A stretch of DNA of 64,000 nucleotides from Ailurus styani (Eukaryota > Chordata > Mammalia > Carnivora > Ailuridae): contig LNAC01000276.1 in assembly GCA_002007465.1 (NCBI GenBank), positions 4,360,002 to 4,424,001 of the forward strand, in the 5' to 3' direction. Of the stretch, positions 26,866 through 40,300 are shown piece after piece. Positions within the stretch are counted from its first letter, which is position 1, and each line of letters opens with the position of its first letter. The notes under the pieces were generated by a model that did no database searches, was not told the origin of the DNA, and saw nothing but the letters and a program-made list of their open reading frames with translations. The translations under genes were made by a program, and so were the position numbers.

Positions 26866-29800
26866 ACCTTATAAAATAAAATAAAATGACCTAGTGAAGA
26901 AGCTGTGTTTTCGCCAGACACCAGAAGGGCCAAGGCCGAAAAAACTACACACACTGTACTCCAGCAGATAAATTTACTTCACCCAGGAGTACTGGTCAGC
27001 AATTCAGAAACTACTTTCCCAGTCCACTGGAGTTCAACAATAAGCAAATACACTGTAGATAATGAGGGTCAGGTTTCTCCCCTCAGAGAAAGTTGAAGCA
27101 ATGGAAGAATGCTAGAAAAAGCTTGTTGGTGCAGGACCAGAGGTGGAGGCATTGGTATGAGCTGATGGGTTACTGGGATCTATGTGCTGACAGTTGGACA
27201 GAGAAATAACAGCAGGCAGGGATGGGGAGCAGAGATGACCCTTGGCCAACTTAGGGGTTGGGGCTGCCGATCTCCCCTCCTCACCCCCCCCCAGCAGTCA
27301 AAAATCTTCATATAAACTTTTGATCCCCCCAAAACTTAAGAACTAACAGCCTGCCATTGACCAATGTTGTATTATCATATGCTGTATTCTGTAACAATAA
27401 AGTGAGCTAGAGAAAAGCACACATTACTTTAAAAATCGTAAGGAAGAAAAAATAAGTTTACAGCCCTGAACGGTATTTATCCAAAAAAACCCCCACATCT
27501 ACGTGGACCCACACAGTTCAAACCCGTGCCGCTCCAGGGTCAACTGGACCTGCGCGTGTGCTCCCCAGCTCTGTCACAAGAGAGGCCCAAACGTGGTGAT
27601 GCCCCAGGAGCAAAAGCACACTTCACTCCCAGATCTTGGCTTCTACATCCCACTCTTTAGTACAAGGGAGCAGGGCCCCTGCAGACATGGCTGATTCTAG
27701 GGCAAGGGCAGGGAAACCCAAGACAAGGCCGAGCACCCTGTGGTGGCTGAAGTGAGGGAAGGACCCAAAAAATGATGGGAAAGTAACGAAAAGGCACAGA
27801 GGCCTCTCCGAGGGAGGTCCCATTGGCCAGAGTGAGAATAGTTAGAAAATAATAATAGGACTGGATTATAATCCCAAGGGAAAAACCAAGTATTCATAAT
27901 CCATACTGAAATAAACAAATGAGTGAATGAGTACATAGATGGGGGAGAAAAGACAACACTTCCTTACAGAAAAATTCCAGTGAGTAATCAATGATGGAAA
28001 CAGATCATCATAGATCACCACGGATAGACGGCTAAAACGAGAAGAAACCTGAAAGAGAAACAGGTTAACTGCGCACTTTCAACGTATCTCCTCCAAATAG
28101 ATACTAGTTACCACGGTGGTTTGAACGATGCCCACCAGGATGCGGAGCTTAATTTCTCTCTGTGTGAGTGTGGGTTGGACTTGACGCGCTTCTAATAACA
28201 GCGTAGGAAAGAAACAGACAGTGACTACAGCAGGGAAGCCTGGCACACAGCACCTTAACAAAGGATCGAGGTTAATGTCCCCAGTAATAAGTCAAGTTAG
28301 CATCAGGTCCTCCCTTGGACGATGTGATAGGGGCGGGGAGGGCTCTTCTCTGTCGTCTTCTTACCAAAATCTGCAACCCCACGTAATCATGAAAATACAT
28401 CAAGCAAGCCCAAGCTGATACGTGCACTCTTCAAAATGCATGGCTAGAGTACAAGGTAAGAAAAGACAAGGAAAAGCAGAGAAACCGTCACAGACTGAAG
28501 GAGGCAAAAGAGACCTGATGTTAAATGCAACGTAGGATCCTGAAGCAGATCCCAGAACAGAAAAAGAACAACAGAAAACGGGGAAATGCGGAGTCTGTTG
28601 TTAAAGTCTACCAATCCAAATTAATAACCGTGTGTCGTGGTCACGGGAAATATAAGCATGAGGGAAGTGGGGCGTGGAGAACGCAAGGACTCTACATTCT
28701 CTGCAATTCTTCTCTGTTTCTAGAATTATTTCAAAATTAAATGTTACCAAAAAAAAAAAATCTTGGACTATGAGATAGTCCATACTGGGCTGTTAGTGGA
28801 AAACCTTTATGTGCAGCTGCAGCAACCTGAGTTTGTGAATCTACTTCTGTATTTGAATGTGAATTTCATGGAATCTAAATACAGATCAAGTCTTTCTGAT
28901 AAAATTTCGTGTCCAAATTGACACGATCCCGGATGTGTAATACACATACCAAATTTCCAAGACTTAGAATGAAAAAAGAATACAAAATATCTCAGGAATT
29001 AAAAAATATTGATTACATGGTGAGATGATAATGTTTTACATATAGTTGAGATGACAGTGTTTTAAATATAGTGGGCTAAGTTACATTATGAAAGTTAATT
29101 TCACTGGTTTCTTAGTTTCTTTTTCAACCTTTTTAAATGTGGCTGCTAAAAACAATTACATGGGGGCTTAAGTATTTCCTCTGAGCAGCCACTGTATGAA
29201 ATGTAATTGACACACTGAAACAAGAAGGGCTTCAAATGCATCTGGCCACTTCCAAGACAACACTGAGGCAGCATTTCAGCAAAACTCCAATGCCTTGATT
29301 GGTCCTAGGACACCTAGGCACCAACGTATGTGTCCTGAACACGGTGCCTTGTCCTGGGGCGGCCTGCGCGTGCTCCCCCTGCTCTCCCAGGCCACAGCCG
29401 ACGCTCTAGTTCACTTTCCACAGGAAGGTATCAGCCACAGCTCATCCAGGCTTCTGGGTCAACACGGGATCAGAGGGCAACTGCCTGGATCCCCCCAGAG
29501 GACCTTGAACTCCCAAGTCGGGGACATTCACTTCCCTTCATTCTGCCCCATAACGTGCTTCGCGGTCAGCATTTAAAAACAGGGACCTATCCAGAATTCA
29601 TACAAAATTCTTACACAACTCAACAACCAAAACACTACCCAATTAAAAAATGGGCAAAAGACTTGAATACATGTTCCTTCAAAGAAGATCTGCAACTGGC
29701 CAACCAGCAAATGGAAAGAAGATCCTTGGCCTCATCGGTCGCTCTGGAAATGCAATTCAAAACCATAATGAGACACCACTTCACATCCAGTAAGATGGCC

Positions 29801-31262
29801 ATGACTGAAAAACCAAGTAAGTAAAAAAAGGAAGGAAGCACTGGCAAGGATGCAGAGAAAACTGGAACCCCACACTGCTGGTGGGAACATAAAATGATGT
29901 AGCGACTGCGGAGAACAGTTTGGTGGTCCCTTAAAAAGTTAAACACTGGGGCGCCTGGCTGGCTCGGCTGGAAGAGTGTGCAACTCTTCATCTCGGGGTC
30001 CTGAGTTTGAGCCCCACGTTGAGCAAGAAAATTACTTAAAAAGAGAGAGAGAGAGAGAAAGTTAAACAGAAATACTGTATGACTCTGCGAGTCCACTAGG
30101 TATGTGCCCAAAGGAATGGAAAACGTGTTCACAGGAGCAGACAGCTGACGACAACCAAACACTGCCAATAGTGCCAATGACCATCGGCGGACAAGTGAGG
30201 AGACAAACTGGGAGACGGCCACGCTGTGAGGTGTGATTCAGCCGTGAAAAAGGAACGAGGTTCTGATACAAGATACAATGTGGATGAACTCCTACAGGTT
30301 CCACCAAGTCGAAGGAGCCAGACACCAAAGGTCACGGTGGGGACAGGCTTTCCTTCTGGGCTGAAGAAAATATTCTGGAACCAGGTACAGGTGGTGGTTG
30401 CATAACATTGTGAATGCACTAAACTGCCAGTGAATCACTCACTTGAAACCGGTGAATTTTCTGTTCTATGACTTTCTCCTCTGTCTAAAAAGCTGTGGGA
30501 TGCTGATCATGTCCCAAGGCTTCTGGACGCACACAGCTGCCCCTCCAGAATCCACCTGGTCCGCCCACTCAGTCACTCATTTCACAGATATTTACCCAGA
30601 TATTTGCCATCTCCGCGCTGGAGGCCGGTACGCAGCAGAGCGCATGGCTGCTGGGCCGCCCGAGAGCTTACCTTCTAGTGGGAGAGCCGGACGGGAGACA
30701 CACACATGCGCACTTAGGTACCATGAAAAAGCAAAAGACGAGAGTGCCAGGGAAAGTCTAGAAGGGAAGGCCAAACTCAGAGAGGCTGTGGTGGATCATG
30801 AGGGCTACATGGCCCCTGGCCGGGGTTATCATTAAATACTTTTCTCCTAAGTATAAAATCATCTGAGGCATGACAATATTAAAAAAACAAAAATCGCATG
30901 ATCATCTCAATAAATGCAGGAAGAGCACTGGACACGATCCAACACCCTTCTGTGATTAAAGAAAAACCACTCAGCAAACTAGACACAGAAGGAAACTACC
31001 TCAACATAATAAAAGCCACATATGGAAAACCCACAGTCAACGTCACACTCAGTGGTGAAAGCCTGAGCCCTCTTCCACTAAGATCAGCAACAAGGCAGGA
31101 TGCCCCTCACCACTTCTATTTAACATAGCGCTGGAAGTTGTAGCCAGAGCCCTAGGCAAGAAAAGAAGAGAGAGAGAAAAAAAGGTATCTAAATTGAAAA
31201 GGAAAAAATAAAATTATCTGTTAGCAGATGATAACCTCTTATGTGTAGAAAACCCTAAGACA

Positions 31263-31308
<46 letters not shown>

Positions 31309-34300
31309 TTAGAACTAATAAATTAGCAAAGTTATGGGATACAAAATCAACACACACAAAAAAAATCACTGCATTTCCATACACTAATGATGAACAAAGT
31401 GAAAACAAATTAAGAAAACAAATCTACTTACAATAGTACCAAAAAGAATAAAATACTTAGGAATTAACCAAGGAGGTAAAAGAATTGTACAATAAAAACC
31501 ACGAAACACTGATGAAAGAAATTAAAGAGCACATAAATGGAAAGACATCATGTTCATGGACTGGAAAACTGCATGTTGTTAAAATTTCAAGACTGATGAG
31601 GGACAGAAGCAGAAAAATGTTCAACTTTAGTCCGGAAGGCTGACCTACAGTAGTTCCGATAAGGATCAGATATGTGCTGATTGCTACATTCTTAAAGGGT
31701 CTCATGACTGCCTATACATCTCACCGATAGTTACCGTGGAACTGAGTGATAAGCGCCAGAGAAATCTTGCAAAAGTATTTTTACGAGTAGAAATTTGAAG
31801 AAAAAAACCATTTATGATCTAATACTCCTTGCGCGTCCCCTCCCCCTTGAGCACTAAGCATATAACCAACAGCTTCATACAGAAGTGTAGCTCTTTCTGC
31901 CCACGGGTCCTGTCCCTGTGCTATTTACATAAACTTACTAAGCTGCACCATACAACGTTTCAAGAAGTCTTTCTTGGCCACTGCACTCGATGACATCGCA
32001 AGAGTACAGCTGTGATGGAAAACAGCACGGTGGTTCCTCAAAATATTAAAAATAGATTGACCATATGTTCCAGTAATTGCACTTCTGGATATATACCCCG
32101 AAGAAGTGAAAGCAGGATCTCAAAGAGATATTTCTATACTCACGTTCTCAACAGCAGTGTTCACAGTAGCTAAAACATGGAAGGAACCCAAGCGTCTGTA
32201 GATAGATACATGGAAAAGCCAAATGTAGGGGGTACATCCGCACAACAGAATACTATTCAGCTTCAAAAGGGAAAAGGCCCTGTCACACATGACAACAGGG
32301 ATGAGCCCTGATGTGCAGTAAAGAGCACCAACAAAGGACCAGTATCACACGCGTCCATGTGTGTGAGCTACCTACAGTAGGCAAGTTCACAGAGACAGAA
32401 AGTAGAACACAGGTTACCAAGGGCAGGGGGAGGAGAGATTATTACTTCAGAGGTTTTACTTGGGATGATCAAAAAGCTCTGGAAATAGTAGTGATGGCTG
32501 CACAGTACTGCACATCTATGCAAAAGTGCTGAATGGTACATTTAAAAATGACTAAAACGACAAATACTATGTCACAGACACACACATACCCACACGCCAC
32601 AAACCAGAAAAGGCAAAATCAGTAAGTGGGCTGTATCATAATCAAGAACTTCGGTTCTCTGCAAGACACCGCTGAGAGACTGAGGAGACAAGCCATCAAA
32701 TGAACATATCATAAAGGACTGACATCCAGAAATAAAAAGAAATCTCACAAATTCAGTAAGAAAGCAGACAACTCAACTTTTAGAAAATGGCAGACACTTT
32801 GAACAGACACCTCCTTAGACAGAATGACAAATAAGCATATGAAAACATGCTCAATGCCTTTAGTCATTAGGGAAAAGTCCAGAACCAGATGGTTTCACTG
32901 GTAAACTCTACCAAACATTCAAAGAATTAACACCAATTTTACTCAAACTCTTCCGAAAACAGAAGAGGAGGGAATACTTCCTAACATATTCTATGAAGCC
33001 AGCATTACTTCGAAACCAAAGACAGGCAAAGATACCACAAGAAAACAGCAGACCAATAGACCCTTTGAATAAAAAATTCTCAAAGAAATACAAGCATCCA
33101 ATATCACACGTAAAAGATTATACACCCGAAACTAATGATGTACTATAAGTTGGCTAATTGAATTTAAATAAAAAAAGATTACATACATAATTTATCTATC
33201 CCAGGATGCAAGTGTGGTTCAACGTGAGAAAACTAATCAAAACGATCAAAACATAATATGCCACATTAATAAAACAAAGGGAAAAAACCCACATGATTAT
33301 CTCAACGGAGGCAGAAATAGTGTTTGAAAAAATGTAAGGCCCTTTCCTGATGTAAACACTCAGAAAGCTAGGAATAGAAGGGGGTTTCTTGAACCTGGAA
33401 AGGGCATTTATGAAAAACCCACCACAAACACCACACTCAATGGCAAAACGCTGAAAACTCAGCCTTAAGCTTTAAAACTTAACTTCAGGGACAAGATAAG
33501 GATGGGCCACTTTCACCATTACTATTCAACACTGTGATGGAAGTCCCAGCCAGAGCAATGAGGCAAGAGGAAGGGAAAGAAGAGAGGTGAGCATCCAAAC
33601 TGGAAAGGAAGAAGTACTATTATCTCCACCTGCTGATGGTATCTTACATGTAGAAAATCCCAAAGAAACCACAAAAAAATAAACAGATTCGGTACAGTTG
33701 CAGGGTATAAGATCAGCACAAAAAAATCAATTGCGTTTCTGTACACCATCAGTGAACAATCAAAAAAAAATTAGGAAAATAATTCCACTTATAACAGCAT
33801 CCAAAAGAATAAAATACCTAGAAATAAATTTAAGCAAGAAGGTAAAAGACTTGTATACTGAAAAGTACAAAAGATTGCTGAAAGAAATTAAAGAAAACCT
33901 AATTAAATGGAAAGACATCCCATGTTCCTGGACTGGAAGATTTAATAATGTTAAAAGAGTAATGTTTCCCAGGTGATTTACCAATTCAATGCAATGCCTA
34001 TCAAAATTCTAGTGGTCTTTTTGCAAAAATGGAAAGTCAAACATTAGACTCATATGAAATCGCAGAGGCCCCAAAGAAGCAAAACCACATTAAAAAATAA
34101 AACCCCTCACAAAATTGGAGGGCTGTCATTTCCTAATTTCAAAACTTCCTGTAAAATTACGATCGGGGGGCGCCTGGGTGGCTCAGTCAGCTAAGTGTCT
34201 GCCTTCGGCTCAGGTCGTGATCTCAGGTCCTGGGATTGAGCCCCGCGTCAGGCTCTCTGCTCAGCAGGGAGCCTGCTTCTCCCTAGTCCCTCTGCCTGCC

Positions 34301-37300
34301 TCTCCCCCTGCTTGTGCACTCTCTTTCTCTCTCTCAAATGAATAAAATCTTTTTTTTTCTTTTTTAAGATTTTATTTATTTATTTTATTTATTTATTTCA
34401 CAGAGGGAGAGAGATCACAAGGAGGCAGAGAGGCAGGCAGAGAGAGAGAGGGGGAAGCAGGCTCCCCACTGAGCAGGGAGCCCGATGCGGGCCTCGATCC
34501 CAGGACCCNAGAGAGAGGAGGAAGCAGGCTCCCTGCCGAGCAGAGAGCCCGATGTGGGCCTCGATCCCAGGACCCTGAGATCATGACCTGAGCCGAAGGC
34601 AGAGGCTTTAAACCGCTGAGCCACCCAGGCGCCCTGGATAAAATCTTTTAAAAAAAAATTTTTTTTACAGCAATCAGGAGCACCTGGGTGGCTCAGTTGG
34701 TTAAGCCTTGGGCTCAGGTCGTGATTCTGGGGTCCTGGGATCGAGCCCTGCATTGGGCTCCCTGCTCAGCGGGGAGTCTGCTTCTCCCTCTTCCTCTGAT
34801 GCCCCCCAGCTTGTGTGTGCACCCGCGCTCTCTCTCCCAAATAAATCTTTAAAAAATTTACAACAATCAAAATTAGCAATGAAATAGAATTGAGAGTCCA
34901 GAAATAAACCCAAACATCTGTGGCCATCTGATTGTCAACAAGGGTGCTAAGACAACTCAACGGGGAGAGATTAGTCTCTTAAAAATGGTGCTGAGACAAA
35001 TGAACAATCACATGCAAAAGAATAAACTGGACCCTACCTCGTGGCATATATCGAAATTAACTCAAAACGGATCAACTATCTAAATATAAGATTTGTAAAA
35101 CTATGAAAGTAAAGTAAACAGAGGAATAAACCTTCACAACTTCAGATCTGGGAATGGAGTCTGAGATTTTATACTCTAAGTGTGAACAACAAACAAAAAT
35201 AGATTAACTGAACTTTACAAAAATCAAAAACTTTTACACATTAAAGGACGTTATCAGAATAAGATAAAACAATCTATGAGATGGGAGAAAATATTTTTCA
35301 AGTCACATATCTGGTAAGGGTTTACTATCCAGAATACAGGAAGAACTCTTACAACTCAACAACAAAAAGACAAACAATTGGATTAAAAAAAAGACAAAGG
35401 GGGCACCTGGGTGGCTCAGTGGGTTAAGCCTCTGCCTTCAGCTCAGGTCATGATCTCAGGGTCCTGGGAACGAGCCCCACATCGGGCTCTCTGCTCGGCA
35501 GGGAGCCTGCTTCCCCCTCTCCCTCTGCCTGCCTCCCTGCCTACTGGTGACCTGTCAAATAAATAAATAAAATCTTTAAAAAACAAAAAACAATGGACAA
35601 AGGATGTATATAGCCGTTTCTCCAAATAGGACACACAAATGGCCAACAGACACATGAGATATTCAATATCATCGATCTTTAAGGAAATGCAAATCAATGC
35701 CTCGATGAAATACCATTTCATACCCGCTAGAAAGGCTACAATAAGAAAAAATTTTGTAATGGAAAATAACAAGCCTTGAGGAGTCTTCACACATTCTGGT
35801 GGGAACACAAAAAGCTGCAGCCGGGGGAGGTTTGGCAGGTACCTCACAAAGGTTACAGACACAATCTCCACATGGCCCGGCAATCCCCCCGGGTGCACGC
35901 CCGAGAGACACCGAAACCGGAACGTGCACACGTACGAGGGTGTCCGCGGCAGCTCGACGCGGGGGAGCAAGTGAGTGGAAGCGGCCCGAACGTCCGCCCA
36001 CCGACGACCGAGTAAACAAACGACGCCCGAGCTGACGTTCGCCGTCCCCGCGTTCCGCATCTGGAACTGGCCGCCCGCTAGGATGTATTCGGAAGCCGAC
36101 TGTCAACACCGCGCCGTCCCGGGCGCACGGAGGGCTGACAGCGCGGCTGACGCAGAGCACGGGGAAGCCCGGCCTGCCTGTCTCCGCTCTTGGGGGCGAA
36201 CAAGTGGTAGATGCAGGGCCATGGTTTCCACATTCTCGTGCTCTTTGCTGGTGACTGTATGGTCCGAAAGGGCCCCAAGCAAAACGCTGACGGGCTGTCG
36301 AGGGCCTAAACCCAGGGGGGCCGAGAGGTGCCTTACAAAGAAAACACATCTGTCAGATGAGTGGGGCTCCGGCAGGTGGCTGTGAGCTCAGGGCTCATGA
36401 AGCCACGGTGCACGTTAGATAAGGTGTCTGTGGACGGAAACACCCAGAACGCATGACTGCGGACCCACCAGTCGACGGACAAGTGACCGGAGGCTCCCAG
36501 GGGCCCAGGCCTGCGCTCCGTCCCGGCCACAGTGGCTCAGGCCTCACGGATTCAGTGTCGCCGGGGATGTCACAGAACCTCATTCCTGAGAAGGGGAACG
36601 TCACTCGGCCCCAAAAAGCCACGGAGCACGGACACGGCTGCGCACACGGAGGACCCCGCAACCCCGGCACCGAGCACGAGAGGCCAGACGCAGGAGGACA
36701 CGGATCGTACCAGTCCTCACATGAGATGTCCCAAACCGGCGGACCCACAGGAGGGAGAGCAGACTGGACGTGACCGGAACGTGGGGCTGGGGACAACGGG
36801 GAGACGGGGAGGGCTGACTTGACAATGGTTCACTGCATGGGAATTTCACCTCACTCAAAAAAGATTTTTTGGACAATCGTGGTACCAGAGAAAGACACTT
36901 GGGCTTTGTTCCTGGCTCCTGGCACAGATCTCCAAAACCCTTGGAAAGGCCTCAGTGACAGGGGCATCTTTGGTTCTCATGAGACAACACGTGGCGGGGC
37001 CCTTGACGGGGGGGTTGGGGTGGGGGAGCTGGTGGCCAGAAAAGACCAAGCCCTGATGAGCAGCTTGGTCATCCAGCCCCACCTCCCAACCTGCAGAGAC
37101 GGGTGAGGGGCTAAAGGCTGCGACAGTCACCCACTGCCAATGATTTGAATCAATCGTGCCTACGTATTCAACCTCCATAAAAACCCAAAACAATGGGGTC
37201 TGGAGAACCAGGCTGCTGAACACAGGAGGTGCTAGGGGAGCGGCATGCCCCCGGGAGGGCCTGGGAGCTCCAGACCCCCACCCCACACCCCTCTTCCGGC

Positions 37301-40300
37301 CGCCTGGCCCTGAAGTGCATCCCTCATAAAAAACTAGCAACAGTAAGGAGCATGTTTACCAGAGTTTTCTGAGCGGTTCTAGCGCAGGGGGTCGTGGGAA
37401 CTCAGGCATTAGAAGCCAGAGCCTGCAACTGGCACTGGCGGTGGGGCCAGTCCTTTGGGGCAGAGCCCTGCACCTGCCGGGCCTGCACTAGTTCCGAGCA
37501 GACAGTGGCAGGACCGAAGCGAACTGCAGGACACCCGGCCAGTCTGCAGAGTCAGAGCTGGACACGTGTTCTTAGACAGGACGCCTCTCGTTTGCCGTCA
37601 GAAGTGGTCTCAGTAAAGATGCTCAACAATCCACACATTCTACTTCTGAAGTAGGACAAGGCTCCCCGCCGCACACTGCAGTTGTTCTCCCTGGGGGAAA
37701 GGAGGGCTTTATCTGTCAAGCAGAATGTGGCCTCCCGTAAGGACCGCCAAACAACACGGAAGCAGAATTCCTTCACTTCACAGATGCCGCCCTATTCAGG
37801 GTCAAGAGTGGCTAAAAAGCCCTCAGGCTGACACAAGAAAACGTCCTTTGCCCGAGAAAGCGCCTGTTTCTGCTGTGGGCAAGGACCCTCCCCGCTCACC
37901 AGAAAAGCCAAATGCCAACTTCCCTCATCTCCCAACGCTGCCCTCCTCCGGCCCCCAGAGGCCGTTTTCTTTTTTTTAATGTCTTTTTTTTTTTTTTAAG
38001 ATTTTATTTATTCATTTGACAGAGGGAGAGAGATCACAAGCAGGCAGAGAGAGAGGAGGAAGCAGGCTCCCCGCCGAGCAGAGAGCCCGATGCGGGGCTC
38101 GATCCCAGGACCCTGAGATCATGACCTGAGCCGAAAGCAGAGGCTTTAACCCACTGAGCCACCCAGGCGCCCCGGAGGCCGCTTTCTCTGCTCAGCTTCC
38201 TGATGCAGACGAATCAGCAGGACAGACGGCCGGCTCAACGGACCAGCACATGTGCTCCCACCAAATGCTCCGTCTGGGCGGTGCTGGGTCTGTCCCATCT
38301 CGGAACCTTCCGAGCAGCCCCGACGAGCGGATGGAGAGACCAAGGCCCAGGGAAGTAAGCCGGCTACTGCCTGCCCCCTTCGCTCCCTACCGCAGAGCTC
38401 AACTTACCTCCCCTACCGCTGCCGGGGAACCGAGGGCAACCCCTGCCTGCGCCGGGGCCACAGAGCCACCCGCAGAGGCCTACCACACCTGCAGGAGCCC
38501 CTCGGGCGGTGACCTGGTGTGGACTTCCCCACAGGTGTCTGATCACGAGACCATCGAAAGCAGGGACCCACATTCAGACAGCTGCAGGGCGCCAGGCCTA
38601 GAACTGTCCCTGTCACCCCGATAGAAGCAACCACCAGGATCTGTGACCCGCGGACGCCCTGGGTCAGGCCTGTCTTGGCTACTTAGGCAACAGGTGTACA
38701 CACGCACTCAGAGGCTCTGCTGGCTAAATCCCAGCTCTGCCCATGACTGCACGGCCTTCACTCAGTGACTGGGTGACCAGGAGCTCCTTCTTCCACGGAC
38801 CGGGGAGGTCACCTTCCTCTAGGCCTCACCTGCACACTCAGCAGGTCCCTGCTTAGCAGAGCACCTGGCCCATGCACACACCCCACAGGACCTGCGACTG
38901 GACTTGTGGCCCAAGCCCCTCCCCAGGGTTCCTCGCTTCCTGGGTTTTCCCAGTTCAGGGCCACCTTCTAGAGCTCTGGGGGCAAAACCACCTCCAGGAA
39001 CAGAGGAGGCCAGCGTCTGTCCTGAGCAGGAACGTGCTGCAGTTGTGAGAACCGGCTCACAGCGGCACTCCTGCCCCAGGCACATGGGCCTCGGCAGGAA
39101 TTGGTCAGACAAGTCTATGCCTGGGAACACGACCTTCCTTTTCTTTTCTTTTTTTTAACAGAAAGAAACAAAAACCGCATACCAACAGATTTCAAATGAA
39201 AATACGAACCGAAATTTTAAAAAACCTACAATACCTAAACTTAAATTAAAGAATCATAGTGTAAGTAAATTCTACCTCAAGAAACCAGACTTGAACAAAA
39301 ACTTTTAACTTGAACCAGAAGCCACGGTGGATCACGGGACACACAGGGGCAGTGAGCTGCACACGTGCGCCCTCTAAAGGGTCATCTGAGGAAGTGGCGG
39401 CGTGTGGGGCCTGGCAGAGGAACTGGAATCAGAGAGGGTCAAGGAGTCCAGGATCCCGCCCCGCCCTTGCAAGACACACACACACACCCCTGCTCACTCC
39501 CAATAAGAAAGCCCAAGGATCCTGAAAGAGCACACAGGGATTCAGGACACCCTCAGAGGGGTCCTCTCTGCTTCCTCGATGCCCAGTGCAGGTGAGGGGG
39601 CTGTGCCCAGGAGGGACATGTCTTGTGGCCAAAGGGTCACCCGGAATTCCCTCTGTTCCCCACCAGGGACAGGACAGAGGGGTGGGACCTTGGGAACTCA
39701 GTATAGGAGTATAGGAAGTCCAGATGCAAGGCTCAGGGGAGCATTACAAGACGTGGCAGACAGATGCCGTGACCCACGGTGGAGACCCTTCCTGGGGCTC
39801 CTACAGGGATGGGCAAGTTGCACCTGCTCGATCTGGGTTTTGTAACATGGGGGCTTCTGCATGTGGCGGGCCTAGCTCCCCATCCCCCCTGCACAAGGCT
39901 GAGAAGGGGGCGCTGAACAAACAGCGCCAACCATGTCCTGCCCAACATCCTTCAACACTCAGCTGGCCCCAAAAAGCCACCCGCCGAGCCAGGGGACTGC
40001 AAAGCCAGGCGCTTGACTCTCCCTCCCAGGGCTGCCCTCAGATCCGTGGTCTGAGAATCTATGAACGCAGGGTAACAACTCAGCCTGGAGGGACACTGTA
40101 GCGTGCAGTTCTTACACGGGCTGAAACATAACAAGGGAGAGGAGAGGCTCTTCTCTGGGACAAGGGTTCTTAATCCCTAAAATGGTCTGCGGCCGTTCCG
40201 AGGTGAGCTTCGCTTCACGCAATCCCAAGCAGCTAGCGCGCGTGCCACAAGGGAGACAACAATGGGCCATGTCGGCTCGGTGCCAACCCGCCACGCAAGC

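Larger units (their letters stand above)
32870..36850 (+). repeat. Long collinear L1 relic with nested SINEs
   Basis: The plus strand passes in order through ORF2 RT-proximal sequence (around 32880, FTGKFYQTF-like when read through stops), the ORF2 middle (33698-33976, with [20 protein letters not shown]), the ORF2 end (about 34860-35400) and the 3'UTR (35600-36840). Four CAN-SINEs interrupt it. Stops and frameshifts rule out activity. The 3' part is unusually CpG-rich. Confidence 0.85.

Noticed and set aside
30898..31128. A gene encoding a reverse transcriptase-like protein
   Set aside because: It is an L1 ORF2 fragment cut by stops and a microsatellite.
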